From Legionella israelensis (GTDB lineage: Bacteria; Pseudomonadota; Gammaproteobacteria; Legionellales; Legionellaceae): a stretch of DNA of 64,000 bases. This document shows positions 1-6,692 of the stretch, piece by piece (within the stretch, counting starts at the first letter, position 1; the number at the start of each line of letters is the position of its first letter). The translations under genes and the position numbers were made by a program. The notes under the pieces are model-generated. The model ran no database searches, was not told where the DNA came from, and saw only the letters and a list, made by a program, of their open reading frames with translations. Location: the NCBI RefSeq assembly GCF_004571175.1, contig NZ_CP038273.1, positions 682,001 through 746,000 on the forward strand. Reading direction: 5' to 3'.

Positions 1-1527
1 ACGAATCCTAAAGTTTATCTCTACGGTTTTATTTTGGCTGTAGTCGCCTCTTTGGAAAGTCTGTTAAATTTAAAAGCGAGTGAAAGACTGGATAAAAAAC
101 GCCGTTACAGCTCAAAAGATCAGGAGTTGGTAGCGCAAGGGCTTGGAAACGTGACGGCAGGTCTCATTGGCGGCATCCCTGTTACCTCTGTAATTGTTCG
201 GACCTCGGTTAATATTCAGGCAGGGGCTAAGACTAAAATATCTGCCATTTTACATGGGATATTGATCCTTTTGTCCGTTTTGATCATTCCTGAAGCCCTG
301 AACAAGATACCCCTATCTTCCCTTGCTGCCATTCTTATTTTCACCGGATATAAATTAACCAAACCCCAGATCTATAAATCCATTTATGAGCAGGGCAGTG
401 ATCGATTTATTCCCTTTATAGTAACCGTCGTCAGTATTGTCAGCTTTAATTTACTTACTGGCATATTGATTGGTCTGGCGGTCAGCTTTTTCTATATTTT
501 GAAATCTCATAGCCAGACCCGCTTTGATATTCTCAAGGAATATTATCCTACGGGTGTGGCTCACCGTCTGGTCTTGCCACAGCAGGTTACTTTCCTGAAC
601 AAAGCCTCTCTTATTGCTGAATTGGATTCCTTACCTAAAGGATCTCAGTTAATTATTGATGCGCGATATGCCACTTATATTGATAAAGAAATTATAGAAC
701 TTATCAAGGATTTTAAGGAGGAAAGAGCAAAATACAAACAGATTGCTATCAATCTGCTAGGCTTTAAAGAGCATTACGATATTCACAATTACATTGATTT
801 CATCAATGTCACCACATACGATGTGCAATCCACCTTATCACCCGCAGAAGTACTTAATATTTTATATGAAGGAAACCAAAGATTTTTAAAAGATACTCGT
901 ATCCATCGAAATCCTAAAATTGACATTAAACATACTGCAGAAACACAACATCCTATTGCCGTCGTTCTCGGTTGTATTGACTCAAGAGTACCGGTAGAAA
1001 TGATTTTCGATATGAGTTTCGGCGATTTGTTCTGTGTAAGAGTGGCAGGTAACGTCATCAATGATGATGTTTTGGCCAGCATTGAATATGCCTGCAACGT
1101 CGCTGGCGCAAAATTGATTGTGGTGCTGGGACATAGTCGGTGCGGAGCTATTCAGGCAGCCTGTGATGATGTGCAAAAAGGGCATATTTCCCAACTTTTG
1201 CAAAAAATAAAACCTGCCATTGAAACAGCCAAAAAAATGCAGGCAGATGCCCAACAAGAACCTTCGATTCGAAAAGTAACCGAATTAAATATTGCAAATA
1301 CCTTACAGCAAATCTACCATAAAAGTGATATTTTAAAAAAAATGATAGAACAACAAGAAGTTGCTTTAACGGGAGCTTTATACGATGTCAGTTCTGGAAA
1401 AGTTCATTTTGGTGACTATTCACACGCCTTAAGCCATTTTGATGGGAAAAGAAATGAGCCATTGAGTGTTAAGCTCAGAACATTGATGAAAATTTCCAAG
1501 GTAGATCAAAGTACGGTATCTCTCTAA
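1..1527 (+). CDS. SulP-type anion transporter fused to beta-carbonic anhydrase (5' partial)
   Basis: The frame is open from base 1, so the N-terminal half of the transporter lies outside the window; the TTG at 34 is only an internal codon. Visible parts in order are the last membrane helices of a SulP permease (to about base 510), a STAS-like segment (about 560-800), and a beta-class carbonic anhydrase (about 840-1520). The anhydrase keeps its zinc-site signatures: CIDSRVP (Cys codon at 973) and HSRCGA (His codon at 1132, Cys at 1141). SulP proteins move sulfate, bicarbonate or other anions, and the fused anhydrase interconverts CO2 and bicarbonate. A bicarbonate role at the inner membrane is therefore inferred, with the substrate unproven. 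The next gene starts 21 bases downstream on the same strand. Confidence 0.9.
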   Translation, partial: TNPKVYLYGFILAVVASLESLLNLKASERLDKKRRYSSKDQELVAQGLGNVTAGLIGGIPVTSVIVRTSVNIQAGAKTKISAILHGILILLSVLIIPEALNKIPLSSLAAILIFTGYKLTKPQIYKSIYEQGSDRFIPFIVTVVSIVSFNLLTGILIGLAVSFFYILKSHSQTRFDILKEYYPTGVAHRLVLPQQVTFLNKASLIAELDSLPKGSQLIIDARYATYIDKEIIELIKDFKEERAKYKQIAINLLGFKEHYDIHNYIDFINVTTYDVQSTLSPAEVLNILYEGNQRFLKDTRIHRNPKIDIKHTAETQHPIAVVLGCIDSRVPVEMIFDMSFGDLFCVRVAGNVINDDVLASIEYACNVAGAKLIVVLGHSRCGAIQAACDDVQKGHISQLLQKIKPAIETAKKMQADAQQEPSIRKVTELNIANTLQQIYHKSDILKKMIEQQEVALTGALYDVSSGKVHFGDYSHALSHFDGKRNEPLSVKLRTLMKISKVDQSTVSL

Positions 1528-1548
1528 ATTGAATGAAAGATCACTACC

Positions 1549-2277
1549 ATGCGAACATGCAAAATTTTTTCTCTTGCCATCTGGTTTATCGCATCTCATG
1601 CATTTGCTTTGCCGAGAGGATTTGTATACCTTCATCAGATAGCGCCTGATATCGAACAAGACATGCGTTATGCGCAAGACAACAATTTCACAGGGCACCC
1701 GGTACCGGGTTACAAAAGTGGAGTGTGCATCTTAACACGTAAGGCAGCGGAAAAATTAAAGCTGGTTCAAAATGCCGCTTATCAACAAGGTTATCAACTC
1801 AAAGTATATGATTGTTACCGTCCTGAAACATCCGTTAGAGCCTTTTACCAATGGAGCCAAAACAAAAGTGACACACGAACAAAAGCCCGATTTTATCCGC
1901 GTGAAAAAAAATACAATCTTTTTCGCAAAGGTTATATCGCCTCATATTCAGGGCATAGTCGAGGCAGTACTGTCGATTTAACCCTTGTTAAAATAGGTAA
2001 AAACCAGCAACCCAAACATCCCTTACAACGATGTTATGATAAAACGGCGCGCTATCTTGATGATAATTCCATCAATATGGGTACACGGCATGATTGTTTT
2101 GATGTAAGCGCTCACTATCATTACACAGGCTTAAGCAATACTCAGAAAAAAAACCGCCGGCGCTTGCGAACGTTAATGACCACTTATGGATTTCAACCGT
2201 ATAGCAAAGAATGGTGGCATTTTAGTTTGCGCAATGAGCCTTTTCCAAAAACCTATTTTGATTTTCCTGTACAGTAA
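1549..2277 (+). CDS. ddpX: D-alanyl-D-alanine dipeptidase, VanX/DdpX family, exported
   Basis: A 242-residue protein with a cleavable signal peptide (about residues 1-20, ending near SHAFA), so it should act in the periplasm. The metallopeptidase signature is complete: SGHSRGSTVD with zinc ligands His136 and Asp143, and EWWH with catalytic Glu221 and zinc ligand His224. A substrate-binding arginine probably lies in DCYRPE near residue 87. Family members cleave the dipeptide D-Ala-D-Ala. Without VanA/VanH-type neighbours this is more likely a peptidoglycan-recycling or nutrient enzyme than a glycopeptide-resistance gene. It follows the SulP-anhydrase gene by 21 bases and may be cotranscribed with it. 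It is a little longer than the roughly 200-residue VanX because of the signal peptide. Confidence 0.87.
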   Translation: MRTCKIFSLAIWFIASHAFALPRGFVYLHQIAPDIEQDMRYAQDNNFTGHPVPGYKSGVCILTRKAAEKLKLVQNAAYQQGYQLKVYDCYRPETSVRAFYQWSQNKSDTRTKARFYPREKKYNLFRKGYIASYSGHSRGSTVDLTLVKIGKNQQPKHPLQRCYDKTARYLDDNSINMGTRHDCFDVSAHYHYTGLSNTQKKNRRRLRTLMTTYGFQPYSKEWWHFSLRNEPFPKTYFDFPVQ

Positions 2278-2325
2278 TTATCAAGCTCTACACAATAGAT
2301 TAAATTAAAAATTAACGTATATTCC

Positions 2326-2465
2326 GAACTTTAACCATTTTTCAAGTAAAGGAAGCAATAGGTTAAAGACCATAGAAGCGCACCGTTATATTTATCAAAG
2401 CCGCTGTAAATCGATGACTTGAGAAAATTGAATGGCACGAATTACCGCGGCATCGACCGCGGTAT
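2326..2465. repeat. MITE-like intergenic repeat, left part (copy A, interrupted by IS110)
   Basis: Begins with a terminal inverted repeat (ACTTTAACCATTTTTCAAG) and runs through the family's conserved GTTAAAGACCATAGAAGCG block to the palindrome CCGCGG-CATCGA-CCGCGG. It stops abruptly after GGTAT at 2465, where the insertion sequence begins; the rest resumes at 3677. The two parts together make about 211 bp, matching the intact copy at 38607-38820 (214 bp). Confidence 0.85.
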
Positions 2466-2504
2466 TGTAAGTTACAAAAAATTATATAATGGCCATTAAG
2501 AGAG

Positions 2505-2665
2505 TAGCCCCTTATTGTAAAAATAAAGGGCACGGGCGTGAGCGACCGTCGCGGAATAGGTTTTAACAACCGTCTGGATCAAGGTACTCTAGCCCTGCTC
2601 TCGAAACGTTTGAATAGTTGAAAGGACTCTGATTAAAGAACGTCCGCTTACAATCCTAAACAATA
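2505..2665 (+). ncRNA. Predicted bridge RNA of the IS110 element
   Basis: Structure read by eye. A 5' stem-loop lies at 2507-2531 (GCCCCTTATT with AATAAAGGGC, one mismatch). A target loop at 2534-2595 is closed by GGGC..GAG / CTC..GCCC and capped by GGTT-TTAAC-AACC (2559-2571). A donor loop has a GGAC/GTCC cap (2624-2627, 2642-2645). Four guides fit. CGCGGAAT (2550-2557) matches the left target CGCGGTAT at 7 of 8. CGTCTGGAT (2571-2579) pairs with right target ATCTATACG at 8 of 9, counting one G-T wobble. ATAGTTGA (2614-2621) equals the right end of the element (3668-3675). CTTACAAT (2647-2654) is the perfect complement of the left end ATTGTAAG (2464-2471). The order matches published IS621 bridge RNA. 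Exact RNA ends are estimates. Confidence 0.8.
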
Positions 2666-2681
2666 AAATTTCGAGGCGCGC

Positions 2682-3632
2682 ATGTCATTATACAGTAATT
2701 ATATTGGTATCGATATTGGAAAAATTTCTTTTGTTGTAGCGATGTATGGCTCAAAAAAGATATACGAATATGAAAATAATCCGACAGGTATTAAAGCGTT
2801 TATAAACGATTTCAAGAGTAAATTAAAATATGCTTTAACTGTATTAGAAACGACAGGCGGTTATGAGATGCAATTATTGCTCACTTTGTGTGAGTCAGGG
2901 TTTGCAGTACATCGAGCTAATACACGTAAGGTCAAACGATTTATTCAATCTTATGGCAATGAGGCAAAGACGGATAAACTGGATGCCCTCTCATTGGCTT
3001 TATATGGGTATGAGCGAGCACAACGACTAGAACTATTTACTCCTCAATCAACAAAAGCCCTTGCCTTATTTGAGTTGGTGCAGCGTCGTAATGATTTAAA
3101 ACAAATGCTTGTTGCAGAAAAGAATAGATTAAAAGCTCCTCGCGCGGACATCATCAAAGCGAGCTGTAATGCAATGCTCGAGGTGCTTAATAATCAAATC
3201 AAGACCATTACAGATGAAATAAATACCTTGATAGAGGCTGACTCTGTGTTAAGAGAAAAAAAAGCTATTCTAAAAACTATTCCCGGCATAGGGGATATCA
3301 TTGCTAATGAGCTTCTTGTCTTATTACCAGAATTAGGTTCCTTAACGCGACGTAAAATTGCTTCGCTTGCTGGCCTTGCACCAAAGGCAAATGATAGCGG
3401 GCAGTTTAGCGGTTATCGGTGTATTGGTTATGGCAGATGTGGAATTAAGCCCATATTATTCTTAGCTGCCATGGCTGCAAGAAATTCAAATTCTAGCTTA
3501 AAATCTTTCTACAATCAGTTAATTTCTTCCGGAAAGAAAAAGATGGTAGCTTTAACTGCTTTAATGCGAAAAATCATTGTTATTGCAAATGCCAGAATAA
3601 GAGATTTTAATTCGGGATTATTTTGTGCATGA
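2682..3632 (+). CDS. IS110-family transposase (bridge-RNA-guided recombinase)
   Basis: A 316-residue protein with the N-terminal RuvC-like DEDD domain, whose acidic residues are visible as Asp11 (GIDIGK), Glu56 (LETTGG), Asp98 and Asp101 (KTDKLDA). A coiled-coil linker (about 130-190) follows. The C-terminal transposase domain begins at PGIGDIIANELL (about 201) and carries the Ser-containing stretch ANDSGQFSGYR (about 236-246) where the family's catalytic serine lies. Length is normal (IS621 transposase is about 326), with no frameshift, so it is probably active. Start ATG at 2682 follows a weak GAGG. Family enzymes make RNA-guided, non-classical recombination between donor and target. Confidence 0.95.
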   Translation: MSLYSNYIGIDIGKISFVVAMYGSKKIYEYENNPTGIKAFINDFKSKLKYALTVLETTGGYEMQLLLTLCESGFAVHRANTRKVKRFIQSYGNEAKTDKLDALSLALYGYERAQRLELFTPQSTKALALFELVQRRNDLKQMLVAEKNRLKAPRADIIKASCNAMLEVLNNQIKTITDEINTLIEADSVLREKKAILKTIPGIGDIIANELLVLLPELGSLTRRKIASLAGLAPKANDSGQFSGYRCIGYGRCGIKPILFLAAMAARNSNSSLKSFYNQLISSGKKKMVALTALMRKIIVIANARIRDFNSGLFCA

Positions 3633-3674
3633 TGATAGATTAATTAAATTTAAAAAACGGTTAAGACATAGTTG

Positions 3675-3747
3675 ATCTATACGAAGCTCCGTATGGACCC
3701 CGCTATCAAGTAGCGGGGATTCGAGCTCTAAAAAATGGCCAGTCGAG
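3675..3747. repeat. MITE-like intergenic repeat, right part (copy A)
   Basis: Resumes copy A at ATCTATACGAAGC and contains the second palindrome CCCCGCTA-TCAAG-TAGCGGGG. It ends near 3747 with CTAAAAAATGGCCAGTCGAG, the counterpart of the left terminal inverted repeat. Confidence 0.83.
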
Positions 3748-3812
3748 ATATTGTTTTTTCATGTTAAACAACGATCTTAATAGCAAAATCTCCTGAATCA
3801 ACTATATTTATG

Positions 3813-3818
3813 TATAAT
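3813..3818 (+). promoter_or_regulatory. Possible -10 box for the BON-CsbD-DUF1328 group
   Basis: A perfect TATAAT stands in the 170-bp AT-rich leader before the BON gene. No good -35 hexamer is seen at 16-18 bp spacing, so this is tentative. A stress sigma factor that depends mainly on the -10 would fit the downstream genes, but that is inference. Confidence 0.3.
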
Positions 3819-3918
3819 GTGATGTTCACTGGGATTCGGAAGTTTTACATCGCGTTAGTATGACTTTTTAAACATTTATCATAAAAGGTTAACTTCATTA
3901 TTAAAGGAGAAAGATGTC

Positions 3919-4734
3919 ATGGACAGATCGAAACGAACACAAATAATGGGCATCATTTTAAGCAGCGGACTTGCTTTTAGCGGGTTAGGCTATGCTCAAA
4001 ATAATACCGATACATCCACAACGACCAATCAAGAAACCATGCCCACCAATGGGACACAGGACACAATGCAAACCAACGGTGCTCAAGGTACGATACAAAC
4101 CAATGGCACACAAGATGAAACCATGCCAGGAACAACACAAGACCAGGGAGCACAAGTTGTACCTGACAGCCAGTTACAATCCCAGGTTAAATCAGCTCTG
4201 AAAGAGTACTCTGAAAAAGTACAGGTTCAGGTCAATAACGGGGTGGTTGCTCTTTCTGGACAAGTAGAGTCCGATACTGACTATGAAAATGTCATCACTC
4301 TGGCAGAATCAGTTAAAGGAGTTCAGGATGTCACTGTAGATAACTTAACGGTAAAAGACAGCAAAAGTCCATTAAATGATGCCTATATCACAGCTAAAGT
4401 AAAAGGGGCTTTGATCCAGAAAGATTTGTTTGACACCGATATTCCTTCCTGGTCCATTGGTGTAGAAACCAAAAACGGTAAAGTCTTTTTATCTGGAAAA
4501 GCAGCCTCAGAAGCTGAAAAACAACAAATTATGCAAGTTGTTAAATCGGTCAAAGGTGTTCAGTCCGTAGATGATCAAATTCAAATTTCAAGTGTAGCTG
4601 ATACGGGTACAGTGACGAATGGTGATCAGCAACAGGATCAAAACGGTACAACTACGCTGGATAGTGATGCTACACAAACGAATGGCAGCGCACAAGATTC
4701 AGATAACGGCACCGATGATACGACACAATATTAA
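3919..4734 (+). CDS. Exported two-BON-domain protein, OsmY-like
   Basis: A 271-residue protein with a signal peptide (about 1-26, ending GLGYAQ). It then has a low-complexity Thr/Asn/Gln/Gly linker with imperfect repeats of the form QTNGTQDT (about 27-75). Two BON domains follow (about 79-145 and 150-221, each with the V-x-V-x-G-x-V-x-L-x-G core), then a second Asn/Asp/Thr-rich tail. BON proteins are periplasmic and bind phospholipid or envelope components; OsmY is induced by osmotic and stationary-phase stress. The start is supported by AAAGGAG about 8 bases upstream; the ATG at 3914 is out of frame. CsbD and DUF1328 genes follow closely, suggesting a stress cluster. The low-complexity repeats may vary between strains. 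Confidence 0.85.
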   Translation: MDRSKRTQIMGIILSSGLAFSGLGYAQNNTDTSTTTNQETMPTNGTQDTMQTNGAQGTIQTNGTQDETMPGTTQDQGAQVVPDSQLQSQVKSALKEYSEKVQVQVNNGVVALSGQVESDTDYENVITLAESVKGVQDVTVDNLTVKDSKSPLNDAYITAKVKGALIQKDLFDTDIPSWSIGVETKNGKVFLSGKAASEAEKQQIMQVVKSVKGVQSVDDQIQISSVADTGTVTNGDQQQDQNGTTTLDSDATQTNGSAQDSDNGTDDTTQY

Positions 4735-4749
4735 GGGAGGAAAACAGTC

Positions 4750-4938
4750 ATGAATAAGGAATTCTTTGAAGGTAACTGGGAAATTGTTAAAGGAAAACTT
4801 AAACAACAATGGGGTAAATTGACCGACAATGATCTCAAGGAGATCGAGGGCGATACCCAGGAGTTATACGGTAAACTGAAAAAGCATTACGGCTATACAA
4901 AAGAGGAAGTTGACCGGCAACTGGATCAATTGCACTGA
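4750..4938 (+). CDS. CsbD-family stress protein
   Basis: A 62-residue protein covering the whole CsbD fold: start FFEGNWEIVKGKLKQQWGK, then LTDNDL, then the helix ELYGKLKKHYGYTKEEV. CsbD proteins (YjbJ in E. coli) are small, abundant general-stress proteins of unknown biochemical role. A strong ribosome site (GGGAGG) lies 10 bases before the ATG, and the BON gene ends only 15 bases upstream, so the two are probably cotranscribed. Confidence 0.9.
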   Translation: MNKEFFEGNWEIVKGKLKQQWGKLTDNDLKEIEGDTQELYGKLKKHYGYTKEEVDRQLDQLH

Positions 4939-4944
4939 TAGCTC

Positions 4945-5001
4945 ATGTTACGCAGCATAGTATTTTAGAGGACTTAATGAAAAGACGAAGCTGCGTAACA
5001 T
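4945..5001. repeat. 57-bp element with perfect 12-bp inverted ends
   Basis: ATGTTACGCAGC (4945-4956) is the exact reverse complement of GCTGCGTAACAT (4990-5001). It sits between the CsbD and DUF1328 genes. A diverged half copy (CTCATGTTATGCAGCACCGT and following) occurs near 23038-23075. It could be a minimal mobile element or an RNA hairpin controlling readthrough; there is no T-run for a standard terminator. Confidence 0.6.
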
Positions 5002-5030
5002 AAGTGATAACACGGTCGTAGGAGAGTAGC

Positions 5031-5210
5031 ATGCTATACTGGGCCCTTATCTTTCTCATTATTGCCATTATCGCTGGTATTTTTGGCTTTAGGGGTATTG
5101 CTTCGACCGCTACTGCTATTGCAAAAGTTCTTTTCGCAATATTTCTGATATTTTTTATTGTCTTTCTCATTCTTAATTTTATGGGCGGAGCCGCACCTCC
5201 TCCCCCTTAG
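5031..5210 (+). CDS. DUF1328 (YtjA-type) small membrane protein
   Basis: A 59-residue protein, [20 protein letters not shown] at the start, then an alpha-helical loop with [12 protein letters not shown], then a second hydrophobic helix and a short Pro tail (APPPP). This is the typical size and two-helix pattern of the DUF1328/YtjA family of inner-membrane proteins, often found with CsbD and BON genes and linked to envelope stress. GGAG lies just upstream. An antisense open frame over the same bases is a shadow. A second family member is at 49855. Confidence 0.85.
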   Translation: MLYWALIFLIIAIIAGIFGFRGIASTATAIAKVLFAIFLIFFIVFLILNFMGGAAPPPP

Positions 5211-5392
5211 AATAGAATTTGAAAAGGATTTTTGAGGATAGAAGTTGGCTGTTGTTTTGTATGGAGAGATTAATTGATATGAACCCAGCGAAATATGGTT
5301 AGCGCTCAGCTCAGCTAGGGAAAAGCCATATTAAGTTCATCTTGTAAGAGAACATCTTAAAATGCACATAAGTTGCTCTCAATTTTATTAAG

Positions 5393-5523
5393 ATCGAATC
5401 CCCGCTACCTGATAGCGGGGTCCATACGGAGCTTCGTACAATACCGCGGTCGATGCCGGTAGTTCGTGCCATTCTATTTTCTCAGTCATCGATTTAAAGC
5501 GACTTTGATAAATATGAACGGTC
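5393..5523. repeat. MITE-like repeat, reverse orientation, truncated (copy B)
   Basis: Reads the family in the opposite sense: TCGAATCCCCGCTA..TAGCGGGG, the CCGCGGTCGATGCCGG palindrome (decayed), then CATTCTATTTTCTCAG and the CGATTTAAAGCGACTTTGAT block. It stops after GAACGGT; intact copies continue with GCGCTTCTATGG, but here a different hairpin-rich sequence begins. Confidence 0.75.
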
Positions 5524-5755
5524 GCTGCGCGCCATGGAAGGCTGAAAGCCGAGGCGCGTAGTCCGCGATAGGCTGCGATTTTTTTAAACAGCCCGAAGGG
5601 ATGTTAAAAAAATCTTTCTGCAGCCGTTAAGTCATTGGTGAAGGCGTACGCTTTGCTCGTTCAGAGCAAACGTACCGTAAACAGGACGCTCGCGGCCCAA
5701 ACACTTCGCGCGTTGGCGAGTCGATTTTGGTGACTTGGATGTCCCAAAATCTTTC
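5524..5755. other. Hairpin-rich non-coding island
   Basis: No coding frame is convincing. At least four strong hairpins follow one another: 5528-5558 (CGCGCC..GGCGCG with inner GGCT-GAA-AGCC); 5571-5625 (GGCTGCGATTTTTTT..AAAAAAATC..GCAGCC with an inner CCC-GAA-GGG tip); 5646-5675 (GTACG-C-TTTGCTC, loop GTTCA, GAGCAAACGTAC); and 5723-5751 (GATTTTGG..CCAAAATC). A weaker one is at 5689-5720 (CTCGC..GCGAG). The island starts exactly where repeat copy B breaks off and ends about 75 bases before the lipid-kinase gene. It may be a structured RNA, a mosaic mobile element, or an untranslated leader. Confidence 0.6.
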
Positions 5756-5828
5756 ATGAGGTAGCGCGACTCTTGTAAACTATTAAGTTTTTATGACCTA
5801 AACAAAGTAATTATCAATAGAGATTATC

Positions 5829-6692
5829 ATGTCTAATATTGCCGTCATATTTAACCAGAAAGCAAAAAATGCCTCCTTAATTTCGCAATATTTAGAGCAT
5901 TTTTCCCAACATCATATTGATTACACCTCTTTTGAAACACGCCCTGATAAACTGAAAACCATCATAAAACACTGCCAGAAAGATTATTCTCTACTGTTGA
6001 TAGGAGGCGGTGATGGTACGGTAAGAACTGCCGCAGAATTATGTTGTCATAGCTCTTTTAAGTTAGGAATAATACCTTTAGGGACAATGAATCATTTTGT
6101 CAAAGAATTGTCCTTGCCGGCAAATCCTGATGAATTGACGCATGCCTTAAAGCAAATGAGTACGATAACCATTGACCTTAGTGAAGTGAATCAACGTATT
6201 TTTGTCAATAACGCTTCAATTGGCTTTTATCCACGCTTCGCCTACCACCGTAATCATTATCATAAATTTTACAACAAATGGCTGAGTTACCTGCCTGGTT
6301 TTATCCAGGCTTGTAAATTTAACCAGCCATTGAACATTGAAATTAAAAATCAAGACCTGAATTTATCATTGGCCACTTCTTTTTTTATGATCAGCAATAA
6401 CATGTACAGCTATCAATTTCCTATAGCTTTCAGGCGAGAAAACTTTAATGAAGGCTTATTAGGTATATATGTTTATAAATATAAAAAACTTCCTTTAAAA
6501 AATATGATCCACGCTCTTTTTAATCCAAAAAAGAATTTCACCATAAAGCAATCATCTCATCCCATTGAAGTTCACATAAAAAACAAAAAAAACATTGATG
6601 TCGCACTGGATGGAGAAATCATAAAAATGAAAACGCCTCTGCTTTTTAAACCTTTGCCGAATGCATTAACTTTATTGACGGGTTCTCAATGA
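5829..6692 (+). CDS. Diacylglycerol-kinase-family lipid kinase (YegS/BmrU-like)
   Basis: A 287-residue protein with the DAGK catalytic fold: an N-terminal FNQKAK strand-loop (about 8-13), the nucleotide-binding GGGDGT motif (about 59-64), IPLGTMNHF (about 86-94), and a C-terminal beta domain with VALDGE (about 258-263). Family members phosphorylate diacylglycerol, sphingosine or related lipids at the membrane. The substrate here is unknown. Its stop overlaps the start of the metallophosphoesterase gene by 4 bases (ATGA), so the two are translationally coupled, suggesting opposed kinase and phosphatase roles in lipid metabolism. Confidence 0.87.
   Translation: MSNIAVIFNQKAKNASLISQYLEHFSQHHIDYTSFETRPDKLKTIIKHCQKDYSLLLIGGGDGTVRTAAELCCHSSFKLGIIPLGTMNHFVKELSLPANPDELTHALKQMSTITIDLSEVNQRIFVNNASIGFYPRFAYHRNHYHKFYNKWLSYLPGFIQACKFNQPLNIEIKNQDLNLSLATSFFMISNNMYSYQFPIAFRRENFNEGLLGIYVYKYKKLPLKNMIHALFNPKKNFTIKQSSHPIEVHIKNKKNIDVALDGEIIKMKTPLLFKPLPNALTLLTGSQ

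Larger units (their letters stand above)
2464..3676 (+). mobile_element. IS110-family insertion sequence inside a MITE-like repeat
   Basis: The ends were found by comparing the broken repeat with intact copies. The repeat reads ...CGCGGTAT at 2458-2465 and resumes as ATCTATACG at 3675-3683; intact copies read CGCGGTATCTATACG. The only base pair string shared at both junctions is AT (2464-2465 and 3675-3676), which fits the dinucleotide core of IS110 recombination. The element is about 1.21 kb with a long non-coding left end (about 216 bp), one transposase gene, and a short right end (about 40 bp). This is the IS110-group layout. It lacks terminal inverted repeats and a longer target duplication, as expected for the family. 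Confidence 0.88.

Noticed and set aside
1549-2277. Vancomycin-resistance gene
   Set aside because: The enzyme family is right, but there is no vanH/vanA ligase pair, and the protein is exported in a Gram-negative.
2363-2569. 68-codon minus-strand frame
   Set aside because: It runs across the MITE-like repeat and into the IS110 bridge-RNA region.
4943-5170. 75-codon minus-strand frame
   Set aside because: Antisense to the DUF1328 gene, which has a clear ribosome site and family match.
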